From assembly GCA_024734555.1 (NCBI GenBank), contig JANPWX010020150.1:2066258-2130257 (forward strand): 64,000 nucleotides of DNA, written 5' to 3'. Below, one piece after another: positions 11,471 to 23,900 of the stretch. Position 1 is the stretch's first letter, and the number at the start of each line of letters is the position of its first letter. The DNA comes from Trochalopteron elliotii (taxonomy: Eukaryota > Chordata > Aves > Passeriformes > Leiothrichidae). The notes under the pieces were generated by a model. That model saw only the letters and a list, made by a program, of their open reading frames with translations, was not told the origin of the DNA and did no database searches. The translations under genes and the position numbers were made by a program.

Positions 11471-12105
11471 TGTCCTGGTTTAGGGCAAACCCGGGAGGAA
11501 ACCTCCTTAAGGGGGCACTCCCTCCCCTCCCCCCAACCGGTTCGGAAAAAAAAAAACAAAACCTCCTCCGAGAGAAGTGAAAAGAACCCTGTTTATTAAA
11601 CAGGCAAAGCACTCCCTGGCACAATAAATTGAACAATACCCGATGATGCCGCTCTGGAGAGATGACAGATTTAGGAAAGAAGTCCGTCCTGTAGGTGGTT
11701 GCTCTGTCTCAGAGCCTCTGGTGCTGGGGAGCGTTGCTGTGCAGATCTTGGTGGGTTCCAGATGCAGCCCCCACGGCGCTCCCCTGGGTCCTCAGTCCAG
11801 AGAGATTTTTAACAGTTCCAAAGAAAGGCGAAAAAAGGGAAAAAAAAAAAAAAAACAGGAAAGAAAAAAAGAACAAAAACAGGAGGAGAAGGAAAAAAAA
11901 AAAAACAAAGCGTCTCCTCCTGCTGCTATCTACACTAGCTAACTAACTGCTGGAAGAAAAAAACCTCTCCTTGTGTGTTGAATTCAACTCTCAAGGCCAG
12001 ACGGTGGAGGACAGTTTCTAAAAACAAACTGCGTGCCTCTCCCCTCCCCCCAGCTCCCAGGCTTATCAGACGATTGGGATACAAACATCATGTCACCCCA
12101 AGACA
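11471..12105 (-). repeat. Solo LTR with 5-bp target-site duplication
   Basis: The block runs TGTCCTGG...AAGACA and is flanked by CCATT on both sides (11466-11470 and 12106-12110). The reverse-strand AATAAA (TTTATT at 11592-11597) lies about 120 bp from the left end, so transcription would run on the minus strand with U5 at the left. There is no internal retroviral sequence, so it is a solo LTR left by recombination. Its start is shared with the LTR at 14783. Open frames inside it (11643-11946) come from A-rich runs. Confidence 0.82.
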
Positions 12106-12439
12106 CCATTTCACTTCTTGAAAAACATATAAATGTATCCACTTCATCCCCTTCTGTGCCTCTCTTCCTGCTTTATTCTAACTAGGCGGCACATAAAAAT
12201 TTCTTACTCAAAGCAAGAGTAGACAATCTGAAATGTATTGTGGTCACATACACCACAGTTTCTCAGAAGGCAGAGAAAAGACAAGAAACAGAATGTGGAC
12301 AGAAGAAAGACTTAGGGGAATTAAAAGGCTGTGGAAGAAATTGTAGATTCTTGCACTATTTGCTCATGGCAGATGGAGGCTATAAACAAGGAAAGCCATT
12401 GGCAGTGAAATAGAGTTATTATTTGTGCTGCTTTCACGA

Positions 12440-12501
12440 TTGAGATTGTTGTTGCTGTTGCTGTTGTTGTTGTTACTATTACTATTATTATTATTATTGT
12501 C
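12440..12501. repeat. (GTT)n/(ATT)n microsatellite
   Basis: GTT and GCT triplets grade into ACT and ATT triplets. This is a trinucleotide repeat with no coding meaning. Confidence 0.85.
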
Positions 12502-12911
12502 CTTTCCATGTTCTTTTTAGTATATGGTCATTAACTAAAGTAGCAAAGGGGGGTGAAAAAAATATGCTTGTTTCACAATTACTTTGGAATGTTGTTTGAT
12601 AATTAGTTCACAGAAGGTGTCATCCTGGTCAATACTGTCTTCTCTGCTGAAAACAGCATTACTGTCTGATTTATGTTTTGGCTCATTCTCTTGTCCCCTC
12701 ACATTAATTGTCTGTTGTTGATAGCTATTTAACTAAAGGTGTCTGAGGAAATAGGGTGAATAACAGTAATGGGCAAGACAAGGATTAGAAACATTACCCA
12801 TAAAGAAAAGTAGATTTTGCACATTCAAATGGAAGATGTGCCAGCTCCTCCCTAGGAAGAAAAACTTCTGTCCTCCTGAACACCTCTAATTTCTCTAATC
12901 TCTAGTAAGAT

Positions 12912-12913
<2 letters not shown>

Positions 12914-12951
<38 letters not shown>

Positions 12952-12952
12952 C

Positions 12953-12989
<37 letters not shown>

Positions 12990-12990
12990 C

Positions 12991-13041
<51 letters not shown>

Positions 13042-13057
13042 CAGATAGATAGATAGA
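12914..13057. repeat. (GATA)n/(GACA)n microsatellite
   Basis: About 140 bp of GATA units with an internal block of GACA units. It is a compound tetranucleotide repeat and would be length-variable. Confidence 0.95.
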
Positions 13058-13179
13058 TGTGAGTATGTAAATGATCCTAAGATTTACAGAGACCAGGAGC
13101 ACTTCTGCTCTGGCAGAGAGAGCTGGGGAGAAGAGCAGGCTCTGTGAAGACCACAGAGACTCTTCCAGTGTCTAAAGGG

Positions 13180-13490
13180 GCTCCAAGAGAGATGGAGAGG
13201 GACATATGACAATGGCCTGGAGTGATAGGCCAAGGGGTAACGGCTTTGAACTAAAAGAGGATAAGTTTAGATAAAATATAATGAAGGAACTCTTGGCTGT
13301 GAAGGTGGTGGGGCCCTGGCACAGATTACCAAGAGAAGCTGTGGATGCCCCATATGCCTGGAAGTGTCCAAGGCCAGGCCAGACAGGGCTTGAAGCCACC
13401 TAGGATATTGGAAGGTGTCACTGTCCATGGCAGGGGTGGGAACTAGATGAGCTTTAAAGTCCCTTCCAACCCAACCATTCTGTAATCCTA
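13180..13490 (+). repeat. CR1 LINE 3' end
   Basis: The stretch shows the CR1 terminal pattern: GGCCCTGGCACAGATTACC, GAAGCTGTGGATGCCCC, TGTCCATGGCAGGGGTGGG and CCCTTCCAACCCAACCATTC, ending in an ATTCTGTAATCC-like tail. It is 5'-truncated, as most CR1 copies are. Confidence 0.88.
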
Positions 13491-13904
13491 TATATAAATC
13501 TATACACACACACATAATTATATGTATTTATATTTTTAAAAATATATACAAAATACATGTTTACTTGTGTCATTGCATGCATACATATATGAACTTTAAA
13601 CATTATTAAATTATCATTGGTGTATTATTTATGAATTGACAGAAAATTATACAAAACATAAAACCTGAGCTAAAGAAACTGCAGCATTGTCTTTAAGAAA
13701 GGCTTACTGTTAATTCAGCAGAACTCTGACATAGGAAATTTACTATGTGATCATTTTGCTGCCATCTATTAATTTTTCTTTCCTCTTAAAGTTTGCTGTG
13801 TCATCTGGTCTGCAGGTTTGACCAAAAACTTCTGGCACTGGGAGAGAGTGCAGTCCTAGACAAGTGATTTAATTTTTTAATGAAATAACCCATCACTAGA
13901 AAAC

Positions 13905-14002
13905 AACGTTTTGTGGTTTGGTGTTTACTGGGGATTTTTTGTTGGTTGTTTTGGTTTGGTTTGGTTTTTTCTTTTTTTTTTCTTTTTTTTTTTTTTTTTT
14001 GT

Positions 14003-14044
<42 letters not shown>

Positions 14045-14360
14045 GTTGGTTTTGTTTTCTTTGGGGTTTTCTGTTTGCTAATTTCAGGGGGTTTCCTGTT
14101 TGTTTTGGTTTGCTTTTTTTTCTGAGTTTCTTTGTCATTTGGTTGGTCGGGTTGGTTTTGGGTTCTTTAGTACAAGATGGCTAGTCTTCCTTTTTATCCC
14201 TTCTAGGGTTTTTTTTTGTTTGGTTTGCTTTTTTGTGCGGTTTTCTTGGGGGTTTTTTTGGTTGGGTTTTTTTTGGGGGAGCGGATTTTTTTTTTGGTTC
14301 TTTTTTAGGGGCATGTTTTTTGGTTTTGTTTGTTTGTTTGCTTGTTTGTTTTTAAGAACA
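13905..14360. repeat. T/G-rich low-complexity tract
   Basis: Long runs of T broken by G, including (TTTTG)n and (TTTG)n. Open frames here encode only Phe, Leu, Cys and Val and are not genes. Confidence 0.9.
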
Positions 14361-14782
14361 TAGCAGTTTTTTGTTTTATTTTTAAGTTAATATTTAGGGG
14401 CTTTGATGAAAAAAATGCAGAGAAATTGCATCATAGAAATGTAGACCAGGAGAAGATTTGGAGATATTTAGATCAATTTTCACTATTGCAAGGTTTAATA
14501 TACTTTGTTGCCCCTAAGAAATACTTGATTCAGAAGTGATACATACAGGTAAAGTCCAGGAGCTTCATGATCCTAAGCCTCTGCATTTGGTACATCCTTC
14601 AGCAAAATGATAAAGGGCCCTGAAGAGTTCTATCAAACACAGCATCCTCATTACTTTTAGGAAGGAAATGACTTTATGTCAAATCTTAATGGTGGAAGAG
14701 AAAAAAAGCATGAAGTCCCCAAGTACACGTGGCATCATGGCCATATTATAAAAACAAAATGTTGTCTTTTTAGGTGAATATA

Positions 14783-14946
14783 TGTCCTGGTTTAGGGCAA
14801 ATTTGGGAGGAACCCTCCGAATGGTGTTCCTCTGAAAAGCAAGCCCAAACAGCCCCTCCCCACAGCCAGTCCAGCAAAAGAACTCCCTCAGAGAAAAGTG
14901 GAAAAAACTATTTATTTAACAAACAAAATGCCCACAAGTATAAAGA

Positions 14947-14983
<37 letters not shown>

Positions 14984-15446
14984 TGAAACAATAAAACCTC
15001 TCGCCGCTCCGAAGAGAGATGGCAAAACTGAGAGTCTGTGCCAGGAGTTTATCAGTCCCAGTCCCTTCAGTGCTGGAAAATGCCGAGTCCAGGCCCGGTG
15101 GGCCACGGGCACAAGATCCCGGTGCTCCTCTGGGTTTTTTCAGTCCAGAGCAGATTTAAACAGTCCCAAGAAAAAAAAGGAAAAACAGTCCAGGAAAGCT
15201 TCTTTGCCTCAGCTAGCCAGACTAACAAAAGGAAAGAAAAAGAAACTCTCTCTGGCTGCTGTTCGTGCATCCGACGAAAAATAACAACACACAGTCCCAA
15301 GGACGAGAGAAGATCCTGAGGAGTGAACACTGTTTTTCAAAACAAACTGCGCGCTTCTTCTTTCCCTGCTCACTCTCAGAACCAGTCTTAAAGGTACAGA
15401 ACACAGAACAGACGATGTGGGGATACAGGCATCATAGTCACCCTAG
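14783..15446 (-). repeat. LTR related to the 11471 copy
   Basis: It opens with the same first 19 bases (TGTCCTGGTTTAGGGCAAA) as the LTR at 11471 and follows the same plan. TTTATT at 14911-14916 is AATAAA on the minus strand. An (AAT)n expansion lies at about 14949-14983. The right end near 15446 is placed by comparison with the other copy. I found no target-site duplication. Confidence 0.7.
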
Positions 15447-18400
15447 TTCCTTTTTTCCAACAAAAAATAGCATTTTCCCTGAGAAGTGAATTTTCTGACT
15501 AATTTGAATCACAGTACAATAAATTCTAAAATGATTCACATATACTTTAACACCTGTAATGAAGAAATAGCCTTGGGAAACAAAAAACCCCCAAACCCTT
15601 CAGTGTTTTTCACTTAATTCCTTTTCCTTACAGGAATGTTGTATTCTGGAAAGCTGTTCAAGGCAACAGAATTCATGGAGGCTCTTTAGTCTCTCTATAT
15701 TAATTATAATTTTAAAGCAGATTGTTTCTGGTTTTTAATCTCGCCTTCTGTTCTATATATCAATTTGAAATATGCCTTCAGGGCAGCTTTAGCTCATAAT
15801 GGGTAAACCCTCAGCATATTTACTATCTCAGCCTCATTGGATATTGGGCCAAAATTATGTGCCACCCCTCAAAACTCATCTCCAAACATTAAAATCTGCA
15901 ATGTTAGCTGGACACATCCAAAAAATTTACTGCAAATTCTTTAGTAACGACATAAATAGAGTGCAGCAGACCCTTTCATCACCACTTCTTTTCAGTTTCA
16001 GTAATATCAAAGCCAAATAAAATCAAGAACTGAAATTAATTTAATTAGCTGTTGTTCTTTTTTGAGCTGAATCAATATTCAAATCTATGGATCTGGGTTT
16101 AAAAGCACCTGCCCTTTGACCTTTAAGCAGAAGTTCATGCAGTGCTTTTGGTAACCCCATCTTTTCTTCTTGCTGACTTTGAGTTCCCCTAGAAAAGATT
16201 CAGGTTTACCTCTGCCATTGTTTATCCTCATTTGCCATGGGTACTGATGGAGATGGATGGATGTTTGTAGGAGCTGCATTTCCTATTCCCTGTGCTTGAT
16301 AAAATGGCCCTAGTGAAAGCCCATGACATTTAAGAATCCTCTGTAATATCTCTGCCATTTTGTCAGTGTGCAGGGAAGATGTTGAGAACTTCACATCTAA
16401 ATTCACTGATGTTTTAGCTGGGAAAAAACTAGAAAGAAAAAGAATTTTCACCAGTGAAATAAATATTCTAATGAGAAATATCCATGCTAGGCTTATCAGC
16501 ATGCTCTGTTCAAATTTTAAGCACACCTTTCAAAGCCATGTTCCAGTTTGAAACACTGTGAGGGATAACAAGTTGAAATGGTTAAGTCATAAAGGACTCA
16601 AATCTTTCTACTCCCCACAGTTTCTAACTGAAACTAGGTTTTAAATATCAAAACAGAGACACTTTTCTCATGACAGTTCCCCAAAAAAATACTTGAATTC
16701 TTTACATATATCTAACTATTCATCACCATGCAGGTGTGCAAAACACCTGTTCATTTGACACTCTGATACACATATTATTTACCATGAAGAGTTTTGGCCA
16801 ATAATGTGCACATGTGCAATCATCCATCCACGTGTGCATGTGGACATAAGGCAAAATTAGATTCCACATCAGGGTAGGAATTCAGCCCTTCATCAGGCAC
16901 AGAAATATATGCATTCCTTAAAATTTACATTAGAAGTCTTTAGAACAGAGTAGAGATGTAGAACTGTTTCAACTGGTCATGGTCTACAAAATTTTTACTC
17001 ACAGACTTCTTCAGTAAAAAATTTCTGAGCATGTATCTCTAGTATATATAAAATAATTTATTTATAAATTATGGACCTGTACTGCTGAGGTTCTCAAATT
17101 CTCTCCCTGTGCACAAATGGTTTGTCTTGATCTTTTTTAAAAAAACACTAAAATAGAGAGCCTGTTTCTTTTCTCTGACTTTTCTGAAACTGAGAAAGGG
17201 ATCTGATCCGTGTTAGAGGCAGAACTGACTCATTTAAGGAAGTTCTATTTAATTTTTAAAAGCAGCTATATTGCAGCTAGTGAAAGTTGGGTTCCCTCCT
17301 CTATGCCATCACGCTACAGGGATACTTAACTGGTAAAACTCATAGTTTTTATTCAAATAACTGGTTCCAGTTAAGTAGGAATGAAACCAATTTCATGCAG
17401 GCTTTTTGGGACAAGCCTATTATGTGGTGAAATGGTATAGAAAATCATTTGGTTTGCTCTAAGCTTTTGATGTGCAACAGAATATGTTTATTGTGACAGT
17501 CTTATTTCTAACTTATTCAGTGCAACCCATGGAAGCCTTGCAGTTCTGCTTTTCATGTCGCATATGGCAACAGTCTGGTAATTAGAGTGGAATGAGCACA
17601 TGAAAAAAACGATATTTTTAAATGAAAAATTTTGAAAATTTTTTATTTCAATTTACTTCTCTTTGCTCAAAACATAAATATCCACGTACTTGAGAGATTT
17701 TTTGACTATCTTATAAATGAAAAGCAATATAAAAATTATATATTCTTTAAGTATCTTTATGTGGAAATGTAATAAAATGTAGTTCTCATGGATGAAATAT
17801 TCAGATTAAACATTTCTGAAAAAAGCCACAAAAGGTTTTGGTGGTGGTGGTGCTGGTGGTTGGTTAGTTTGGGGGTTTTTTTGAGAAAAGTAAGGTAGGC
17901 AAGTCATCTTTCTCATTAAAGATGAAAGACTTAGGGCTTAATTGAAATACCATTGAATTGAAATTAAAAGATGCAAACTAACAAAAACATGAGAAAAGAA
18001 AACAACAAACAAACACAAAAAGAAAAAAAAAACTCATCTCCAAGTTTAAGCACATTATTGTATTTGTCAGAAAAATGACAAAATGCAGCTAGGGAAAGCA
18101 CAGAACACATCAAAATACATGGAATATCTTCTTTCTTGCTCCATTGAAAGTAATTCAGGCACCTGGCATGCCACAGAAGTTCATCACAGACTAGAAGTGA
18201 AAGAAAGGCCAAAGTCCTGATTCCAGTCTGTGTTGACTTGGAGCTACCTGTATTCTTCAACTCATCTCCATCCAGTCATGTCTAACAGCAACACAGAGTT
18301 ACAGCTTGGTCCATAAAATTTCAGAATACAGTTATTCCTGGTATTCCAAGAAAAATAAATTCATAAATGAGCATCTTATCTCATCCTAGGTGTCTGGCAC

Positions 18401-20245
18401 ATCAGGACTGTTTCCTCAATGTACAAGCTCATGTGCTTAGTACCTCTTGGAATATTCCTTGGAAGGAAGGAGAAACAGATCTCTTCACTCATCTGTAGCC
18501 ACATCCTCTGCTGACACTTTTAATCACTAAGAACAGTTTGTTGGTTCATAATATTGTAAGGACTAAGTGTGGGTGTTACTTCTGGGACCTTAATGACTTC
18601 TGTTACTGTACACAGGGTTCATGAGACATCAGTTATTATCAAACAATTTTAAAATATTTATTTGCTTTCATAGATGTATTTTTCCTTTAATTTGCTTTTG
18701 GGAATATATGTAGTTAACCCATGAGTAAATCAAAAGAATATTTGCTGTTTCACCTGCAGAAAAACATTTTCTTTCAATTCTTGTTGACTTGGCCCAGTCA
18801 ATGAGAACCTAGGAAATGATAATCCAGTTTGTGTTTGCTCCTTGCATTATGGATCCTTTTGAATTGGCAGAAAAGTTCAGAAGACTGTTTCGGGTTTTTT
18901 TTCCCTCTTCTATCCAGAGGATTTGTTGTGCATAAGAATGAACCTCTGCTTTGCTGGTAAATACAAAAGCATGACCTGTAAGAATCTTTATCTCTCTCCT
19001 TTCACTTTATTGACAAACTTAGGGCATCCCATCTATTGTGAAACAGGAATTTGCATAAATCAGAAGGCAGAGAAAAATGCTTTCCTTTTTGCTATTCCTA
19101 AAAATTAAATGTCTACAAATAAGCTCCAAACCCTGCTGTGATCCAGACAGGTGACCAAAGAACAGAAAGATAAAGGGATCAAAATTAAAGTATCCTTGGC
19201 CTTATGTAATCCTGGGCAGTAGTAGTATCAATTCTGTTAATTTCTTTATTTGTTTAGGGTTTTTTTTCTTAAGAGTGAATTTTATTTGCTGCATTTGAAA
19301 TAGGAACTTAAATTCAAACTAGAAAATTACTGAATGAAGGAATATAGTTTTCATTCCACTTATGCTTTAGTTTTCTCTTGCATAAGTCTTTATATATAAT
19401 TGAACATTATCTACAAACCTTTTCTGAAAATTTTTACATACTTTAATGGGAGCAAAAATACTACTTTTCTGTAGAAGTAGAAGACTTTCATAATAAAAAC
19501 AAACAAAAGCAACCCATTTAAAGCCTAGAATTTAGTAGAAAATTAAACCTTTCTGTGTTTAATAAATCTTTTCATCTCTTTTATAACATTCTTCACATAT
19601 ACTTACCAAATTAGTATCATTATTCTTTATTGAAACATTATTTTATTACAAGTAAAATATACACACAAAACTATCTGAGAGAATGTTCCTGCTTAGAAAA
19701 AACAGGTAGCCCACGTGAAAAGTATTGTACTTTTGTTATAGTGAGCTATAACATTTTCAAATTAAGAGAAAAAACCTACAATAGGAGTTTATTACTTTTA
19801 TTACATTCTGTGACTTCATAATTTTATACACAATTTACATTAAAGTTCCTACAGGTATTTCATAGTGTTATAGCAAACGTTTTTGGTGTAGCACAAAAGT
19901 TATGAAAGTACACTTAATGCAAATCAGATTATAAATATTTCAGGAGGTCTTTCAACGGGATCTTGTGGATTTCACACTCATAAGATTACCTGCAATATTT
20001 TTACGTGAAGGAGAGGATGCACTATATTTGCTGCTAACACCTCACAAAACAGAGGTGACTATGCTACTAATACAGAAAACATATTAAAGAATTTGTCCCA
20101 TTTTAATGGTTAACCACCCAAAAATAAGGAGTGAGAATTATCTCCAGAGTTCAGATGCCTGTGTGTAAGCTAGACACTTAATTTCCCATAATAATATTTA
20201 TTTTATTTTACTTATTAACAGTACAAAATTATTTTCTTCACATAC
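15447..20245. other. No gene seen; intron-like or intergenic
   Basis: AT-rich sequence with a short GGT run near 17840 and A-rich runs near 18000. Small open frames (16206-16526, 17964-18260) have no recognisable motif or splice frame. Together with 20246-20407 it could be intronic, but this is inference. Confidence 0.5.
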
Positions 20246-20407
20246 CCTTATGATTTCTCTTGTCCACCTCCTGGGTTGGATATTGAACACAACTGGTGGA
20301 GAGAAGGATGTCTGACCTCCAGCTGCTGGGTTAGAAGTGCAAGTCACCCTTAGGTCCTGTGCAGTGACTGTCAGCTTCAGGCACGCCCCCTGGATATTTA
20401 CATGTAT
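20246..20407 (-). CDS. Candidate internal host exon, protein not identified
   Basis: Read on the minus strand, a pyrimidine-rich acceptor (cttttttaatag) is followed by 162 bases, exactly 54 codons, open without a stop. They end in a strong donor (AAGG|gtatgt). The exon is symmetric, phase 0/0, and at least one other frame hits a stop at once. The peptide contains QGACLKLTV, RVTCTSNP, PPVVFNIQP and TREIIR. Its two Cys and mixed polar/hydrophobic make-up look like a folded beta-rich domain rather than random translation. I do not recognise the protein. It would belong to a gene transcribed toward lower coordinates with large introns. No neighbouring exon could be joined with confidence. It could still be chance, but length, phase and both splice sites agree. 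Confidence 0.5.
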
Positions 20408-20694
20408 CTATTAAAAAAGACACAAGACTAAAACAATGTAAATCCACACAGCCCCCAGCAGTCAGACCCATACACCTACACATTGCCCAGGAATATAATT
20501 CAGATTCAGAGAGGGACATGACCATGAGTGTTAGCAATGTTAACAAGGACAGAGGGTTGCACTGCTGTTTTCCTCAAGGACAGATTATCATAGTTTTATC
20601 TCAGAGCAAATATTTATATCTATCAGTGCAATTTTTTCTCTTCATAACAAAATCCAGAAAAAGGGTTTTTTGAACACAGAAAAAAACAGAGATA

Positions 20695-20910
20695 GAAAAT
20701 GCTTTTTAAAAAGCTACAAAATTTAAAAAAAAAATTCCCCTCAAACACCCACCCCAAGCCAGCAAAAAACAAACACACAAAAAATGAACACGTGTCTCCA
20801 TCTCCCCAAAACCCAACCAAACTAACAGAAAACCAACTAACCAAAAACAAATACAAACAAAAAACTCCACACAAGAACAAACAAACAAACAAAAACAAAA
20901 GAAATGAGTC
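20695..20910. repeat. A/C-rich low-complexity tract
   Basis: CAAA and ACAA units. Open frames here encode Lys, Asn, Thr and Gln only and are not genes. Confidence 0.85.
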
Positions 20911-23900
20911 CCATCTTAAGAAAAACACCAGAAGAAATCTTAGGAAAGAAAACTATTCTGGGACTATACCAGGTATTGGGAGGGAGGAAAGGAATAATGC
21001 CTGCCTATCTACAACCATTTAGACTATGAGATGCTGAGGTTTACTCCTGCCTATTAAGGAATTCCAAACCTTTGTGCCATTTTTTGTCCTGGAAACGGTC
21101 TTTAGCTACATGTAATGAGAACTGAATTTCCTCACTTGGTTCAGTTTCAGACCTGCAGGTTCATAAAGCAACTCAATCCTTAACAAAACCCAGGGAATAT
21201 TGCAGTCTTTTCCAACCTGAGCCATGTTATTTTTCTCTCTGCTACACTGCTGATCAGCTGAAAAAGCTATGATAGGGCACTCTGTCTAAAAGTGCCTATT
21301 TACTCTCAGTAATTAACCCCTAATTCAGAGGCTGGACAGATAAAGATAATCAAAATATAAAACATCTGGTGTAATTGGAGCTTAAAAATGTCTTCTACCA
21401 CCTGTACATTTTGCAGTATATGCATTTTCTTTCATCTCCATGCCACAAATCTTTGCTCAAAGGAGTAATTTGTCTACATGAAAAGCTGTGGTTAAATCCC
21501 TCTTTTTTCTTTTTTTTTTCCCTCACCTCCCTCAGCTTGAATCTGTACACAGCATTTTCATGGAACAAGTGTTTATACTTACTTTCTGACAGAAATACAA
21601 CTAATTATTTTAGATGCTGAAATAGTAAGATTTTCTCCTCTAATTGCATTTCATATCTTTCCATGAAATGGAAATGTAGGTAAGAAAAACACCTGAAGTC
21701 TTCAGGTGATTTCAAAAAAATAGAAAGTCCCAGTGCAAATCAGTGGGACACAGGGAATGATGCGTGCCAAATATTTAAAAGGTTCTCCACTCAGAGAAAC
21801 GAATCCATTGCTTTTATTGTGGAAAATGCTCAGATCAACCTGCAGAGCAATAATTCTAATTTTTCCATCAGGTTCTCTGGCTCTAATTCACTGTTTGCTG
21901 AGAAGTACCTTTTGATGACAACCATGGGACAAGTGTAGCTGGCAAGAAGTGTGTGTTTTTTTCATCAGTGAAAAACACTGGCTTTATTCAGAGATCAAAA
22001 GATTCTTTCAGCAAGGGGCTGAACACAGTCAGAGGGTGTTTTACTATCAGCACCCAGTAAATGAAAATCGGGTTGACAGTTGTGACATGTGAGAAGAAAA
22101 GAGGTGAGTCCAAGAAAACAGGTGTAAAATGGTGGGGTGCCAAGCTCTCCAGGAAAGTGAAATCAGAATTAAAAGTGTGAATATCTTTGGGGGGGTCTTT
22201 CTCCAACCTGCCAGTCTCAGTTGTCTGACAGTGGACTGATGGCTCATGTCCTTGTCCATGGCCTCCTTGTAGAACAAAACAGAAGATCTTACATCTTTCA
22301 TAATTTCGTAGGGAGGGGAATTTGTACCACAGGCCTGGAAGATATTTCTTGGATCACAGATCAGAGGAAAGCATGCAAATTGTGTTTATTCCAAAAGAGC
22401 CAACAGAATATTAATGCTTTCTACTCCATCATTAATCTAAAAGTCACAAAATTATCTCTATAATCCAAATCAAGAATAAACTCACTCTTATTTTCCACTA
22501 ATTTATTTAATTTATTCCACTAATTTATTTCGGTGCAACTTGGCTTCTTCAACATCCCATTTTGAAGTATGTGGAAGTGGAGCTTTTTGGAAAACTTGGC
22601 AATAGTCTACATCTCTTTACCAGTAGTTCTAGCTGAGTTAACAGTTTGAAAACGTATCGTAATCTGCATAAAAATGGAGTTTGCTAACTGATTTGGAATA
22701 ATCAGTTCTGACTGTAATTCCTTTTGGTGTCCTCATTTGAACACCACATCAATCACGATGACCTCTTTTGATAATAATGTTACCATAATATCTAATTTCA
22801 TATTAATTCCACTGTAATTTAGTGGGCATTTATTCTAACAGTAATTCCTATGGAATTGCATCTGACATCCCCATGAATACCAAAATAACTCAACATGATA
22901 AATGTTATTACATTGAATACCAAAGGAGGAGATAATGATTTGCCATTTATAATAAAATGCTGCCTGCAAAGTATTAGTAGACATTACTGCCTAGCGTTAA
23001 GGATGTTGCTGTGTAAATCTGTTCACATCCAACCACATCCCAAATGTCTCCCCTGTGTGCCAACATGAGCTTGAGGAGAGTTGCTTAGACACCTTTTTTC
23101 CCAGACTCAAGATACCTGTGATTTATCATCCTCCACCGAACCCATTCTATCAGGGATCTCATGCTGAATCCCACAAGCCAAACCTCAGCAGCCTGTCAGT
23201 AGGAAAAGCTTGAAAGAGCACAGAGATGGTTTCCAGCAGTGGTGATGCCAAGATGCTTCCTGATATCCTCATTTCTCATTAGTGTTAAATTAGTCTCTCC
23301 ATGCAAAGTAAGAGGCACTCAGCTCTTTGGCAGCTCTGCCTATCAGATGAGGCACAGATATGAGCTCTCATTCTTGTTCAATATGCATGTAAACATAAAG
23401 CATTAATATTTTAATATATTCATATATATTAAAAATATTTTAATATGTAAATGTATATTTGTGCCCAGTGCCTATACATCTCAGTTGACATATATATAGC
23501 TTACAGAGGCAGAGTGGGTGGGAAAGGTGGTTGCCAGCATGATATTGCAGAACAAATGAGGCATAATTTGTTCTCAGCTTTTAGACACACCATCATTCTT
23601 GAGGAAATAAGCCTGGCTAAACCAGAGTACAGGTATCCCTCACTTGTCTGGATAATAACCCCAGGCCATTAGGGGCCACTTCCAGGGTTCATGACATCAT
23701 AAGAGTGAGATTAAAGAGAAACTGGTGCCTCAGGCTTTGCAAAGCTTCATGCCTTCTGTTTCTACAATGGCTTCTTGTGAGACTCACTGCAGCCTAGAAA
23801 GGCAGCTGTTTACAGTCTTATAAAGAGAAAAAAGGCAGAAAACTTGGTATATGTTCTGTTGCCAGCATTTATGCAACTAATAACTGGCATACGTATGATA

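Noticed and set aside
11643..11946. Lys-rich open frames
   Set aside because: They come from poly(A) runs within an LTR.
12914..13057. Regular short repeats considered as a CRISPR array
   Set aside because: Uniform GATA/GACA units without spacers; a microsatellite in a vertebrate genome.
13896..14363. Phe/Cys-rich and Lys-rich open frames
   Set aside because: Products of a T/G low-complexity tract.
21979..22301. Minus frames ending beside AATAAA
   Set aside because: No acceptor with a matching phase could be settled and no family is recognised; the poly(A) signal alone is not enough.
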